Source of the DNA: Thermomonas haemolytica | GTDB taxonomy: Bacteria > Pseudomonadota > Gammaproteobacteria > Xanthomonadales > Xanthomonadaceae | Direction of reading: 5' to 3' | Assembly: GCF_004346265.1 (NCBI RefSeq) | Contig: NZ_SMAP01000006.1 | Span: forward strand, 62,001-126,000 | Length of the DNA: 64,000 nucleotides | Position numbers and translations under genes: made by a program | Shown: in pieces, positions 28,291 to 37,603 of the stretch | Numbering within the stretch: position 1 is the stretch's first letter | How the letters are laid out: every line of letters starts with the position of its first letter | The notes under the pieces: model-generated | Databases searched by the model: none | Told to the model about the DNA's origin: nothing | The model's input: the letters and a program-made list of their open reading frames with translations, nothing else

Positions 28291-30078
28291 GCCGCGTTGT
28301 GCCGGGCCGAGCAGGGCATCGACGTCGAGGATCATCGCCATCCGCCCGTCGCCGACCAGGCTGGCGCCGGCGTAGCCGGGCAGGCCGCGCAAGCTGCGCG
28401 GGAGCGCCTTGATCACCACTTCCTCGCGGCCGAGCACGCGGTCCACCAGCAGGCAGAAGCGCTGCTCGCCCGATTGCAGCACCACCCCGCGGGTGGCGTC
28501 GTCGCCGCCGCGCGGCAGGCCCAGCCAGTCGCGCAGGGACAGCACCGGCATCGGCCGTTCGCGCAGGTCGAGGATCTTCTGGCCGTCCATCCACAGCAGC
28601 TGCGCCGCGTCGTGGGTGATCACCTCCAGCACCCGCACCAACGGCAGCGCGTACACGTCCTGGTCGAGCTCGACCAGCAGGGTCGGCAGGATGGCCAGGG
28701 TCAGCGGTACGCGGATCACGAAGCGGGTGCCTTCGCCGATTTCGGAGAAGATCTGCACCTGGCCGGAGAGCTCGCGGATCTTGGATTGCACCACGTCCAT
28801 GCCGACCCCGCGCCCGGACAGGTCGGACACCTCGGTGCGGGTGGAGAAGCCGGGCAGGAACAGCAGCGACAGGCATTCCTCCGGCGACAGCCGGCCGGCG
28901 GCCTCGGCGTCGATCACGCCCTTGCGCACCGCGCTGCGGCGGATGTTCTCCGGGTCGATGCCGGCGCCGTCGTCGCTGACCTCGATCGCGACGTGGTCGC
29001 CTTCCTGCTGGGCCGACAGGCGCACCCGCCCGACCTCGGGTTTGCCGGCGGCGCGGCGCGCCTCGGGCATCTCGATGCCGTGGTCGATGGCGTTGCGCAC
29101 CAGGTGCACCAGCGGGTCGGCCAGGGCCTCGACCAGGTTGCGGTCGAGCTCGGTCTCGGCGCCTTCCACCACCAGTTCGACCTGTTTCTTCAGCTGGCGC
29201 GCGACATCGCGGGCCAGCTTGGGGAAGCGGGTGAACACCCGGCTGACCGGCTGCATGCGCGCCGACATCACCGCGCCCTGCAGGCGGGCGGTGACGGTAT
29301 CCAGCGCAGTCACGGCGCGGTCCAGCGCTTCGTCGCGCACGCCGGGGCGCAGGGTTTTCAGGCGGTTGCGGGCCAGCACCAGCTCGCCCACCAGGTTGAC
29401 CAGCGCATCCAGCCGGCGCACGTCCACCCGCACGGTCTGCTCGGCCTCGCCGGCGGGGGCGGCGGCGTGCTTGTCCGCGGCGGCGGGCTTGGCGGGCGAT
29501 GCCGGCTTGCCGGCGTTCGCCGCAGGTGCGGCGGGCTTGGCGGGCTTGGCAGGCGTGGCGGGCGCCGGCGCGGCCGGGGTGGCGCCGGGGATGCCGCCGA
29601 CCCCGTGCAGGCTGTCCAGCAAGGCATCGAAATCGAGGTCGTCGAGGTTCTCGGGGATCTCGAACGCGGGGGCAGGCGCAGCGGCAGGCGACGGCGCCTG
29701 GCTGCCGCGCACCTGCTCGAGCAGGGCCGGATCGACCTCGTCCAGCGCCTCGCCGCGGGCGAGCGCGTCCAGCATCTCCATTAGCAGGTCCACGGCGCGC
29801 TGGGCGCCGTCGAAGGCCGCCGCATCCAGCGCGCGCTCGCCGCTGCGGGCGGCATCGATGCGGTCCTCGAAGGCATGGCACAGCGCCACCATTGGCGGCA
29901 GGTCGAGGAAGCCGGCGCCGCCCTTGATGGTGTGGAAGCCGCGGAACACGGCGTCGAGGGTGGCGCGGTCGTCGGGGTCCTGCTCGAGCGCCACGACCTG
30001 CTCGCCCAGGCGGTCCAGGATCTCGCGCGCCTCGATCAGGAAGTCGGCGCGCGCGTCGTAGCCGCCATCCGAGGCCAT
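28264..30078 (-). CDS. cheA: Chemotaxis histidine kinase CheA (second copy, cheYZ operon)
   Basis: This 604-residue CheA has the Hpt phospho-acceptor H49 (FRGFHTIKGGAGFLDL), a shorter Ala/Lys/Pro linker than the other copy, and no obvious CheY-binding P2 domain of usual size. The dimerisation segment is RLDALVNLVGELVLARNRL; the kinase core has NAIDHGIE, SDDGAGI and GRGVGMDVV; the C-terminal CheW-like domain is complete. It sits between cheZ (2-bp gap) and motC, the arrangement of the polar-flagellum system. In Pseudomonas a cheB follows at this point; here cheB is 14 kb away with cheR and cheD. Confidence 0.96.
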   Translation of the reverse strand: MASDGGYDARADFLIEAREILDRLGEQVVALEQDPDDRATLDAVFRGFHTIKGGAGFLDLPPMVALCHAFEDRIDAARSGERALDAAAFDGAQRAVDLLMEMLDALARGEALDEVDPALLEQVRGSQAPSPAAAPAPAFEIPENLDDLDFDALLDSLHGVGGIPGATPAAPAPATPAKPAKPAAPAANAGKPASPAKPAAADKHAAAPAGEAEQTVRVDVRRLDALVNLVGELVLARNRLKTLRPGVRDEALDRAVTALDTVTARLQGAVMSARMQPVSRVFTRFPKLARDVARQLKKQVELVVEGAETELDRNLVEALADPLVHLVRNAIDHGIEMPEARRAAGKPEVGRVRLSAQQEGDHVAIEVSDDGAGIDPENIRRSAVRKGVIDAEAAGRLSPEECLSLLFLPGFSTRTEVSDLSGRGVGMDVVQSKIRELSGQVQIFSEIGEGTRFVIRVPLTLAILPTLLVELDQDVYALPLVRVLEVITHDAAQLLWMDGQKILDLRERPMPVLSLRDWLGLPRGGDDATRGVVLQSGEQRFCLLVDRVLGREEVVIKALPRSLRGLPGYAGASLVGDGRMAMILDVDALLGPAQRGSSGASRGR

Positions 30079-30080
30079 GG

Positions 30081-30701
30081 TCAGATCCCGAGCGCGGCCA
30101 GCAGGTCGTTGGCCTCGTCCTGGGTCGCCGCCGGGGCGTCCACGCCCGCGACCGCCGGCCCGTGGCCCTGTTCGTCGCTGGTGTGCATGGCCTGGATGTC
30201 GCCCAGGCCGGTCTGCAGCGAGCGGATCAGGTGGATCACGCGCTGGATGATCTGGCCGGTGAGGTCCTGGAAGCTCTGCGCCTCGACCATCGCGGACAGG
30301 CGGGTGCGGATCGCCTCCACCGTGGCGGCGTGCTCGGGGCCGAAGGTGGCGAGCAGGCCACGGCATTCATCCGCGAGGTCCAGCGTGCGCATGCTGGCTT
30401 CCTCGGTCATCTTGACCACGTGCTCCAGCCGGCTGCAGGCATCGGGCAGGCTGCCGGAGGCGTTGGCCTGCGCGGCGGCCGGCATGCGCGCGTCGATGGT
30501 GCGCTCCAGCTCGTCCAGCTCGCGCGCGAGCTTGACCAGGCTCTCCACCACCGGCTGCCGGCGCCATTCCAGCAGGGAGTCGAGATGGTGGCGCCAGGCC
30601 TCGGCGTCGCCTGCTTCCAGCGCGGACATCGCCGCGTGCAGGCGGCCGATCACGTCGGCCTGGTCGGCGGGGATCGCCGGCGGGCGCGCGGGCATGCTCA
30701 T
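30081..30701 (-). CDS. cheZ: Protein phosphatase CheZ
   Basis: CheZ dephosphorylates CheY-P and so shortens the motor signal. The 206-residue protein is almost wholly helical and has the catalytic segment [13 protein letters not shown], containing the Asp and Gln that position water on CheY. The C-terminus [12 protein letters not shown] matches the amphipathic CheY-binding helix (E. coli DQVDDLLDSLGF). It overlaps cheY by four bases and precedes cheA by two. Confidence 0.96.
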   Translation of the reverse strand: MSMPARPPAIPADQADVIGRLHAAMSALEAGDAEAWRHHLDSLLEWRRQPVVESLVKLARELDELERTIDARMPAAAQANASGSLPDACSRLEHVVKMTEEASMRTLDLADECRGLLATFGPEHAATVEAIRTRLSAMVEAQSFQDLTGQIIQRVIHLIRSLQTGLGDIQAMHTSDEQGHGPAVAGVDAPAATQDEANDLLAALGI

Positions 30702-31090
30702 GCCACTTTCTCCATGCGCTCGAAGATCTTGTTGAGCTTGTCCTCGAGGGTGGCGGCGGTGAACGGCTTGATGATGTAGCCGTTCACGCCGGCCTGCGCG
30801 GCCTCGATGATCTGCTCGCGCTTGGATTCGGCGGTCACCATCAGCACCGGGATCCTGGACAGCGCGGCGTCCGCGCGGATCGCCTTCAGCAGCTCGATGC
30901 CGGGCATGCCGGGCATGTTCCAGTCGGTGATGACCAGGTCGAAATGGCCCTTGTGCAGCTCGATCAGCGCGGTCGAGCCGTCGTCGGCCTCGGCGGTGTT
31001 GGTGAAGCCGAGGTCGTTGAGCAGGTTCTTGACGATGCGGCGCATGGTCGAGAAATCGTCAACGATGAGGATGCGGATGCCCTTGTCCAT
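30698..31090 (-). CDS. cheY: Chemotaxis response regulator CheY (motor-switch signal)
   Basis: This 130-residue receiver has D11-D12, phospho-acceptor D56 ([11 protein letters not shown]), Thr in MVTAES, and Lys in GYIIKPF. The sequence, including [21 protein letters not shown], follows enterobacterial CheY closely. It is translationally coupled to cheZ. Phospho-CheY should bind FliM, whose N-terminal docking peptide is intact in this window. Confidence 0.97.
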   Translation of the reverse strand: MDKGIRILIVDDFSTMRRIVKNLLNDLGFTNTAEADDGSTALIELHKGHFDLVITDWNMPGMPGIELLKAIRADAALSRIPVLMVTAESKREQIIEAAQAGVNGYIIKPFTAATLEDKLNKIFERMEKVA

Positions 31091-31117
31091 GTCGAATCCT
31101 GTAGGTGTGCGCAGTGG

Positions 31118-31144
31118 CTATCGGCCGCCGGGCCGAAAACTTGA
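31118..31144 (-). promoter_or_regulatory. Sigma-28 (FliA) promoter of the cheYZA-motCD operon
   Basis: TCAAGTTT-N11-GCCGATAG on the minus strand is the closest match to the FliA consensus in the window. It lies between fliA and cheY, about 30 bp before the cheY ATG, so FliA would drive the operon downstream of its own gene. Confidence 0.85.
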
Positions 31145-31180
31145 TGTGACGGGCTGCCCGGAACGCGAAGCGCGCCCGGG

Positions 31181-31930
31181 TCAATCCTCGTCGTCGTCCA
31201 GTTCCCCGCGCCAGTCGGTCAGGCGCGCGCGCAGGCGCAGCATGGCCTGGCCGTGGATCTGGCACACCCGCGATTCGCTGACGTTGAGCACCGAGCCGAT
31301 CTCGCGCAGGTTCATCTCCTGCTCGTAGTACAGCGAGAGCACCATCTTCTCGCGCTCCGGCAGGTTGTCGATGGCCTCGCCCAGGGCCACCCGGAACGCG
31401 CTCTGCTCGAACCGGCGGGCGGGGGTGGCGTTGTCGTGCTGGCCCAGCCGGGGCTCGCCGTCGTGCTCCTCGACGTATTCGTCCAGGCTCAGCAGCTGGC
31501 CGCGGGCGGCGTCCTGCAGCACCTGGTGGTAGTCGTCCACGCTCATGCCCAGCGCACCGGCGATTTCCTGGGCGGTGGCGGCGCGGCCCTCGCGCTGCTC
31601 GATCGCGCGGGTGGCGGCCACCACGTCGCGGTAGCGGCGGTGGACCGAGCGCGGCACCCAGTCGCCGGCGCGGATCGCGTCGATCATCGCGCCGCGGATG
31701 CGGATCGAGGCGTAGGTCTCGAAGGTTGCGCCCTGGTCGGACTGGAAGTTCCGGGCGGCTTCGATCAGGCCGATCATGCCGGCCTGGATCAGGTCGTCCA
31801 CCTCGACGCTGGACGGCAGCCGTGCGGCGAGGTGGTGGGCGATGCGGCGGACCAGCTCCGAATGCCGTGCCACGATGGCAGCGGCATCGCCGTTCTGCTG
31901 GGCGCGGTACTGGGCGGCCTTGGTGTTCAT
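31181..31930 (-). CDS. fliA: RNA polymerase sigma-28 factor FliA
   Basis: FliA directs transcription of late flagellar and chemotaxis genes. The 249-residue protein has sigma region 2 (LVRRIAHHLAARLPSSVEVDDLIQAGMIGLIEAARNF, then ATFETYASIRIRGAMIDAIR), region 3, and region 4 (LPEREKMVLSLYYEQEMNLREIGSVLNVSESRVCQIHGQAM). Length and motifs are typical. It overlaps fleN by four bases, so it belongs to the flhF-fleN end of the RpoN-driven operon. At least nine candidate FliA sites lie in this window. Its antagonist FlgM is not in view. Confidence 0.97.
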   Translation of the reverse strand: MNTKAAQYRAQQNGDAAAIVARHSELVRRIAHHLAARLPSSVEVDDLIQAGMIGLIEAARNFQSDQGATFETYASIRIRGAMIDAIRAGDWVPRSVHRRYRDVVAATRAIEQREGRAATAQEIAGALGMSVDDYHQVLQDAARGQLLSLDEYVEEHDGEPRLGQHDNATPARRFEQSAFRVALGEAIDNLPEREKMVLSLYYEQEMNLREIGSVLNVSESRVCQIHGQAMLRLRARLTDWRGELDDDED

Positions 31931-32802
31931 GCGCAGGCGCTCCCTTGCGCGGCGATCAGCCGCTCGGTGAAGAACTCGACGTGGCCGCGGGGCCCTTGCG
32001 GGGCCTGCCACTGGCTGATCCTGGCGGCAAGTTCGCGGAATGCCAGCGAGGAAGGCGCGCCGGGGAAGGCATCCACCACCGGCTCCTGGCGCTGCACCGC
32101 CACCCGCAGCCATTCATCGCGCGGGATCGCGCCGAGGTAGGACAGGGTGATGTCGAGGAAGCGCGAGGTGACGCGTTCCAGCTTGTCGAACAGGGCCTTG
32201 CCCTCGGTGGGATTGGCCACCTGGTTGGCCAGCACCTCGATCCGGTTGACCCCGCGGTCGCGGCTGAGCACCTTCGCCAGTGCATAGGCGTCGGTGACCG
32301 AGGCGGGCTCGTCGCAGACCACCAGGATCACGTCCTGCGCGGCCTGGCAGAAGGTCAGCACGCTGTCGGAGATGCCGGCGGCGGTGTCCACGACCATCAC
32401 GTCCAGCGGGAGGTCGAGCTGCGAGAACGCATTCACCAGCCCGGCATGCTGCTGCGGCAGCAGTTCGGTCATGTGGCGCTTGCCCGAAGCGGCCGGCACC
32501 ACCAGCAGCCCGCGCGGGCCTTCGATGATGGTCTCGCGCAGTTCGCAGCGGCCGGCGAATACGTCGGCCAGGGTCAGGCGCGGCGACAGCCCCAGCATCA
32601 CGTCGACGTTGGCCAGGCCAAGGTCGGTATCCAGCAGCAGGGTGCGCTGGCCGGACAGCACCATCGCCATCGCCAGGTTGATGGACACGGTGGTCTTGCC
32701 GACGCCGCCCTTGCCGCCGGTGACGGCGATCACGCGCGGCGCGGTGGGGACGGGGGAGTGCGGGCGAGGGGGCTCAGGCGAATGCATGGTGGCCGTCGTC
32801 AT
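31927..32802 (-). CDS. fleN: MinD-like ATPase FleN/FlhG, flagellar number regulator
   Basis: FleN limits flagellar number by restraining FleQ and acting with FlhF. The ~291-residue protein has the deviant Walker A GGKGGVGKTT (residues 29-38), LLLDTDLGLANVDVMLG, and DVMVVDTAAGISDSVLTF. The reading frame starts inside the 3' end of flhF; two ATGs (32802 and 32787) are possible and neither has a good ribosome-binding site, so coupling to flhF translation is likely. It overlaps fliA by four bases. Confidence 0.94.
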   Translation of the reverse strand: MTTATMHSPEPPRPHSPVPTAPRVIAVTGGKGGVGKTTVSINLAMAMVLSGQRTLLLDTDLGLANVDVMLGLSPRLTLADVFAGRCELRETIIEGPRGLLVVPAASGKRHMTELLPQQHAGLVNAFSQLDLPLDVMVVDTAAGISDSVLTFCQAAQDVILVVCDEPASVTDAYALAKVLSRDRGVNRIEVLANQVANPTEGKALFDKLERVTSRFLDITLSYLGAIPRDEWLRVAVQRQEPVVDAFPGAPSSLAFRELAARISQWQAPQGPRGHVEFFTERLIAAQGSACA

Positions 32803-34324
32803 GGTGTGGGGTGGCCGCCGGCGCGCGGCGCGGGAACTCGAGGGCTTCGGCCAGACCGGTGGCGTCCGCCAGCGCGATGTCGTCCGGCACGCACTGCCCG
32901 GCGGTGGTGTAGGCCAGCGGCAGGCGGTGGTGCGCCAGTACCGACAAGGCTGCACCCGGACGGGTGGTTTCGTCCAGCTTGGTCAGGATGGCGCCCTCCG
33001 GCGCGGCCGGGCGGTAGCGCCGCAGCAGTTCGTCGAGGTCGGCCGGGTGCGCGTTCGCGGGCAGCACCAGCAGGCTGCGCACGTTGCTGGCGGCGCGCAC
33101 CCACAGGATCTGGCGCAGCAGGGCGCGGTCGCGCAGGCCGTGGCCGGCGGTGTCGATCAGCACCAGCGGATAGTCGGCCAGTTGCTCCAGCACCCGCGCC
33201 AGGGCGTCCGGGCCTTCGGCGTCGCAGACGGTGATGCCCAGCCGCCGGCCCAGCACATGCAGCTGCTCGCGGGCGCCGGCGCGGGCGTTGTCGGCGCTGA
33301 TCAGGGCCACGTCGCGGGCGCGGTGGCGGGCGGCATAGCGGGCGGCGAGCTTGGCGATGGTGGTGGTCTTGCCGGCACCGGTCGGGCCGAGCACGGCGAG
33401 GATGCCGCCGGCATCCAGCGCCTCGTCGGGCAGCACCGGCAGGTGCGCGGCGAGGGCCGCGCGCAGCGGCGCGGCGATCGTTTCCGGCGCCAGCGTCGGA
33501 TCGATGGCAGCGGCGACCTGCTGCGCCAGCGTTTCGTCGCAGCCGAACGCGGCCAGTGCGTCCAGTGCCGCCGCCCGCGCCGGCGCGCCGCGCAGGCGCT
33601 CGCCCGCCAGCTGGCCGAGTTCGCGTTCGATGATCTTGCGCATGGCCGCCAGCTCGGCGCGCATCGCGGCCATCGCGGGGTCGGGATCGACGCCACGCAG
33701 GGCTGGGGCGGGGCGCGGGGACTCCGGCGTGGTCGCGGCCGGGGCATCCGCCGGCATGCGCACCGGCATGTCTGCCGGAACGTCGGTCGGGACGGCCGTC
33801 GGCGGATCGACGGTGGCCTGTGCCGGCAGGGTGGCGGGCGCGGAGCGCGGCGCGGCCGTCGGCGTCGGGGCAGCGGCGCGCGGGCCCTTCAGCACCGCCA
33901 TCACCTGCTCCAGGCGGCTGGAGGGGCGCTCATTGCTGGTCGGCGCGGGGCGCGGGGTGCGCGCGGGAACCGGCTCGCCATCCACGTGGAAGACCGCGCG
34001 GCCCTGCGCAGGTTCGGGCAGGCGTGCGCGCAGCACGGCGGCGAAGTCCTCCGGGGCGGGCGACGTGCCGGTCACAGCGGCGGGAGCGGGCGAGGTCGGC
34101 GCGGTGGGGGCCGCAGGGGCGGCCGGGGCGCGCGGCGCCTCGGGCGCGCCGATCGTGCGCAGGGCCTGCTGCACCACGGCTTCGTCGTAATCGGTGGCGG
34201 CCACCACTTCCACCCCGTCGCTGGCCTGCCGGCTGGACAGGATCACCGCATCCGGCCCCTGTTCCTCACGCACCATCCGCAGCGCGGTGCGCATGTCGGG
34301 GGCGTTGAAACGCTTGATTCTCAT
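32774..34324 (-). CDS. flhF: Flagellar SRP-family GTPase FlhF
   Basis: FlhF marks the pole at which the flagellum is built. The 516-residue protein has an N-terminal basic segment (MRIKRFNAPDMRTALRMVREEQGPDAVILSSR in outline), a long Pro/Ala-rich region to about 210, an N domain, and the SRP-type G domain from about 305 with P-loop GPTGAGKT (313-320), DNARAGAREQL and LIDTAGHGLRD. The final G-motif region is LTKLDET. The 5' end is 45 bp after flhA, and the 3' end overlaps fleN. Confidence 0.96.
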   Translation of the reverse strand: MRIKRFNAPDMRTALRMVREEQGPDAVILSSRQASDGVEVVAATDYDEAVVQQALRTIGAPEAPRAPAAPAAPTAPTSPAPAAVTGTSPAPEDFAAVLRARLPEPAQGRAVFHVDGEPVPARTPRPAPTSNERPSSRLEQVMAVLKGPRAAAPTPTAAPRSAPATLPAQATVDPPTAVPTDVPADMPVRMPADAPAATTPESPRPAPALRGVDPDPAMAAMRAELAAMRKIIERELGQLAGERLRGAPARAAALDALAAFGCDETLAQQVAAAIDPTLAPETIAAPLRAALAAHLPVLPDEALDAGGILAVLGPTGAGKTTTIAKLAARYAARHRARDVALISADNARAGAREQLHVLGRRLGITVCDAEGPDALARVLEQLADYPLVLIDTAGHGLRDRALLRQILWVRAASNVRSLLVLPANAHPADLDELLRRYRPAAPEGAILTKLDETTRPGAALSVLAHHRLPLAYTTAGQCVPDDIALADATGLAEALEFPRRAPAATPHHDDGHHAFA

Positions 34325-34369
34325 GTTGCTGCTCCGCTGCGGACTTGCTCATTGGCGGGCACACGCCCG

Positions 34370-36460
34370 TCATCCGATCGCACCCAGCAACCGCAACCGT
34401 TTGTCTTCCGGCACTTCGCCATACGCCAGGACCGACAGCTGCGGAACGCTGTGACGCACCAGCCGCGAGATGGCTGCGCGGATCCCGCCCGGGACCAGCA
34501 GGATCGCGGGTTCGCCGCGTTGCTCCTGACGGGTCACGCACTCGCTGAGGCTCTGGTGCAAACGCTCGGCGAGTCCGGGTTCCAGCGCGGCCCCTTGGCC
34601 GTTGACCGAATCTTGCAAGATGCGTTCCAGCTGCGGGGCCAGGGTGAACACCGGCACCTCCTGCGCCATGCCGACGAGTTCCTGAACAATGAACGGCCCC
34701 AGCGCGACCCGCACGGCGGCGGTCAGGGTGGCCGGGTCCTGGGTGTGGATGCCGTGCTCCAGCAGGGCCTCGACGATCCGCCGGATCTGCCGCAGCGGCA
34801 CCTTCTCGGCCAGCAGCGACTGCAGCACCTTCACCACCACCGACATCGGCAGCAGCTTCGGTGTCAGCTCTTCGACGAGCTTGGGCGACGCCTTGCCGAC
34901 GCTCGCCAGCAGCTGCTGCACTTCATCGTGGCCCAGCAGTTCGGCCGCGCGTTCGCGCACCACGTGCGAGAGGTGGGTGGCGACCACGGTGCCGGCATCG
35001 ACCACCGTATAGCCCAGCGATTCGGCGTGCGCGCGCTCGCCCGGCAAGATCCACACTGCGTCCAGCCCGAACGCCGGGTCCTTGCCCGGGATGCCGTCCA
35101 GGCGCCCGAACACCCGGCCCGGGTCCAGCGCCAGCATGCGGTCGGGGTACAGCTCGCCGCTGGCCACCGGCACCCCGTGCACCAGGATGCGGTACTGGCC
35201 GGCGGCCAGTTCCAGGTTGTCGCGCACGTGCACCGCGGGGATCAGGAAGCCGAGGTCCTGGGTCAGCTTGCGGCGCACGCCCTTGAGACGGGTCAGCAGC
35301 TCGCCGCCCTGGCTTTTGTCCACCAGCGGGATCAGCTTGTAGCCGACTTCCAGCCCCAACGGCTCCACCGGCGCCACTTCGTCCCAGCTCAGCTCCGCCA
35401 GCGCGGTGCCGCCCGGGCTGGCGGCGGTCGCTTCCGCCGCGGGCTGCGGGCTGGCCTCGCCCGGGTCGCGCATGCGCCAGGCCGCGAACCCGAGCGCGCC
35501 GGCCAGCAGCAGGAACGGCAGGTTGGGCATGCCCGGCACCAGCCCGATCAGGCCCAGCAGGGTGGCGGCCACCGTCAGCGCGCGGCGCTGCCCGAACACC
35601 TGGGTGCTCACCGCATCGCCCATTTCCTGCTCGCGGGTGGCGCGGGTCACCAGCATCGCCACCGCGGTGGACACCAGCAGCGCCGGAATCTGCGCCACCA
35701 GGCCGTCGCCGATCGCCAGCAGGGTGTAGGTCTGCATCGCCTCGCCGAAGCCGAGGCCGTGCTGGAGCATGCCGATCAGGACGCCGCCGACCAGGTTGAT
35801 CGCCAGGATCAGCAGGCCGGCGATGGCGTCGCCGCGCACGAACTTGCTGGCGCCGTCCATCGAGCCGTAGAAGTCGGCCTCGTTGCGCACTTCCTCGCGC
35901 CGCAGCTTGGCCTCGTCGCGGGTCAGCAGGCCGGCGTTGAGGTCGGCGTCGATCGCCATCTGCTTGCCGGGCAAGGCGTCGAGGATGAAGCGCGCCGACA
36001 CCTCGGAGATGCGCCCGGAGCCCTTGGTCACCACCACGAAGTTGATGATGGTGAGGATGGCGAACACCACGATGCCGACCGCATAGCTGCCGCCGACCAC
36101 GAAGTTGCCGAACGATTCGATCACGTGCCCGGCCGCCGCGCCGCCCTGGTGGCCGTGCAGCAGCACCACGCGGGTCGAGGCCACGTTCAGCGACAGGCGC
36201 AGCAGGGTGACCATCAGCAGGACGCTGGGGAAGATCGAGAACTCCAGCGGCCGGCGCACGTACACCACCGCCAGCAGCACCATCAGCGACAGGCCGATGT
36301 TGATGGTGAACAGCGCGTCCAGCAGGAACGGCGGCAGCGGCACCACCACCATCGACAGCATCGCCAGCACCACCACCGGGGCGGCGGCGCCGGTGCGCAC
36401 GGCGTGGCTGATCGCGGCCAGTGCGCCGGACTGCGGGCGGTCGTTGGGCAGCGTGCTCAT
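34370..36460 (-). CDS. flhA: Flagellar type III export gate protein FlhA
   Basis: FlhA forms the nonameric export gate and cytoplasmic docking ring. The 696-residue protein has about eight membrane helices in the first ~320 residues, including the FHIPEP-family segment GSGRISEVSARFILDALPGKQMAIDADLNAGLL, and a cytoplasmic domain that binds chaperone-substrate complexes. Length is normal. It overlaps flhB by four bases and stands in the usual flhB-flhA-flhF order. Confidence 0.97.
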   Translation of the reverse strand: MSTLPNDRPQSGALAAISHAVRTGAAAPVVVLAMLSMVVVPLPPFLLDALFTINIGLSLMVLLAVVYVRRPLEFSIFPSVLLMVTLLRLSLNVASTRVVLLHGHQGGAAAGHVIESFGNFVVGGSYAVGIVVFAILTIINFVVVTKGSGRISEVSARFILDALPGKQMAIDADLNAGLLTRDEAKLRREEVRNEADFYGSMDGASKFVRGDAIAGLLILAINLVGGVLIGMLQHGLGFGEAMQTYTLLAIGDGLVAQIPALLVSTAVAMLVTRATREQEMGDAVSTQVFGQRRALTVAATLLGLIGLVPGMPNLPFLLLAGALGFAAWRMRDPGEASPQPAAEATAASPGGTALAELSWDEVAPVEPLGLEVGYKLIPLVDKSQGGELLTRLKGVRRKLTQDLGFLIPAVHVRDNLELAAGQYRILVHGVPVASGELYPDRMLALDPGRVFGRLDGIPGKDPAFGLDAVWILPGERAHAESLGYTVVDAGTVVATHLSHVVRERAAELLGHDEVQQLLASVGKASPKLVEELTPKLLPMSVVVKVLQSLLAEKVPLRQIRRIVEALLEHGIHTQDPATLTAAVRVALGPFIVQELVGMAQEVPVFTLAPQLERILQDSVNGQGAALEPGLAERLHQSLSECVTRQEQRGEPAILLVPGGIRAAISRLVRHSVPQLSVLAYGEVPEDKRLRLLGAIG

Positions 36461-37599
36461 CGCGGCGCCTGCCCGTCATCCAGCGCCGGGTCCAGGGTCA
36501 CCGCGGGCAGGCGCGGCATCGGCCCGTGCTTCGGGTGCCAGCGGCGCAGCTGGAACACGTACGACAGCACCTGCGCCACCGCCGCGTACAGCGCGGCCGG
36601 GATTTCCTGGTCCAGCTTGGCGTGGCGGTACAGCGCGCGCGCTAGCGGCGGCGCCTCGACCTGCGCCACCCGGTGCGCCTGCGCGATCTCGCGGATCTTC
36701 AGCGCGATCTCGTCCACCCCGGTGGCCACCACCTTGGGCGCGCGCATCTTGCCCGGCTCGTACTTCAGCGCCACCGCGTAATGGGTCGGGTTCACCACCA
36801 CCACGTCGGCCTTCGGCACCGCCTCCATCATCCGCTGCTGCGCGATCCGCATGGCCATCTGCCGGATCTTGCTCTTGACCTGCGGGTTGCCCTCGCTTTC
36901 CTTGAACTCGTCGCGGATCTCCTGCTTGGTCATCTTCAGCTTCTCGCGCCACGACCAGCGCTGGTAGGGCACGTCGATCGCCGCCAGCAGGGCCATCGAG
37001 CCGACCATCGCCGCGAGCGCGTGCAGCATGAAGCCCAGTCCGTCGGCCACCGCGTGTTCCACCGATTCCTGCTGCAGCGACGGCATCGCCACCAGCGCGC
37101 GATGCACCACCCAGTAGCCCACCGCGCCGACCAGCAGGATCCGCAGCAGCGAGCGCAGCAGTTCCACCTGGCCTTCGCGGTTGTACATGCGGGCCAGCCC
37201 GGCCATCGGGTTGAGGCGGCCGAAATTCGGCTGCAGCGCCTGCCCGCTGAAGCGCAGGCCGCTCATGATCGCCGGGGAGATGAAGCAGGCGGCCAGTGCC
37301 ACCGCCACCAGCGGGACGGTGGGCAGCACCAGGCCGCCGAGCAGGCTGGCGGCGTGCGCCAGCAGGCGGTCCTGGTGCCCGACCAGCGACGGGTCGAACG
37401 CCAGCGCGTCGTGCATCCAGCCGAGCGAGGCACGCGCGACCCCCGGCCCCATCACCAGCAGCGAGACCACCGAGGCGCCCAGCACCGCCACGTTGGCCAG
37501 CTCGCGCGAGCGCGGCACGTCGCCGCGCTTGCGGGCATCTTCCAGGCGTTTGCTTGTCGGGGCTTCTGTGCGGTCTTCGCGATCGGCGGCTTCGCTCAT
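36457..37599 (-). CDS. flhB: Flagellar type III export switch protein FlhB
   Basis: FlhB switches export from rod/hook to filament substrates. The 380-residue protein starts with the typical SEAADREDRTEAPTSKRLEDARKRG, has four membrane helices (about 35-210), and the self-cleaving NPTH at residues 270-273 within the cytoplasmic domain. It overlaps flhA by four bases and follows fliR by four. Confidence 0.97.
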   Translation of the reverse strand: MSEAADREDRTEAPTSKRLEDARKRGDVPRSRELANVAVLGASVVSLLVMGPGVARASLGWMHDALAFDPSLVGHQDRLLAHAASLLGGLVLPTVPLVAVALAACFISPAIMSGLRFSGQALQPNFGRLNPMAGLARMYNREGQVELLRSLLRILLVGAVGYWVVHRALVAMPSLQQESVEHAVADGLGFMLHALAAMVGSMALLAAIDVPYQRWSWREKLKMTKQEIRDEFKESEGNPQVKSKIRQMAMRIAQQRMMEAVPKADVVVVNPTHYAVALKYEPGKMRAPKVVATGVDEIALKIREIAQAHRVAQVEAPPLARALYRHAKLDQEIPAALYAAVAQVLSYVFQLRRWHPKHGPMPRLPAVTLDPALDDGQAPR

Positions 37600-37603
37600 C
37601 GTC

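Noticed and set aside
34325-34369. Possible sigma-54 promoter or regulatory palindrome (GGGCGTGTGCCC) between flhA and flhF
   Set aside because: There is no GG-N10-GC arrangement with a TTGC element. A short GC palindrome is common in this genome, and the 45-bp gap fits a continuous operon.
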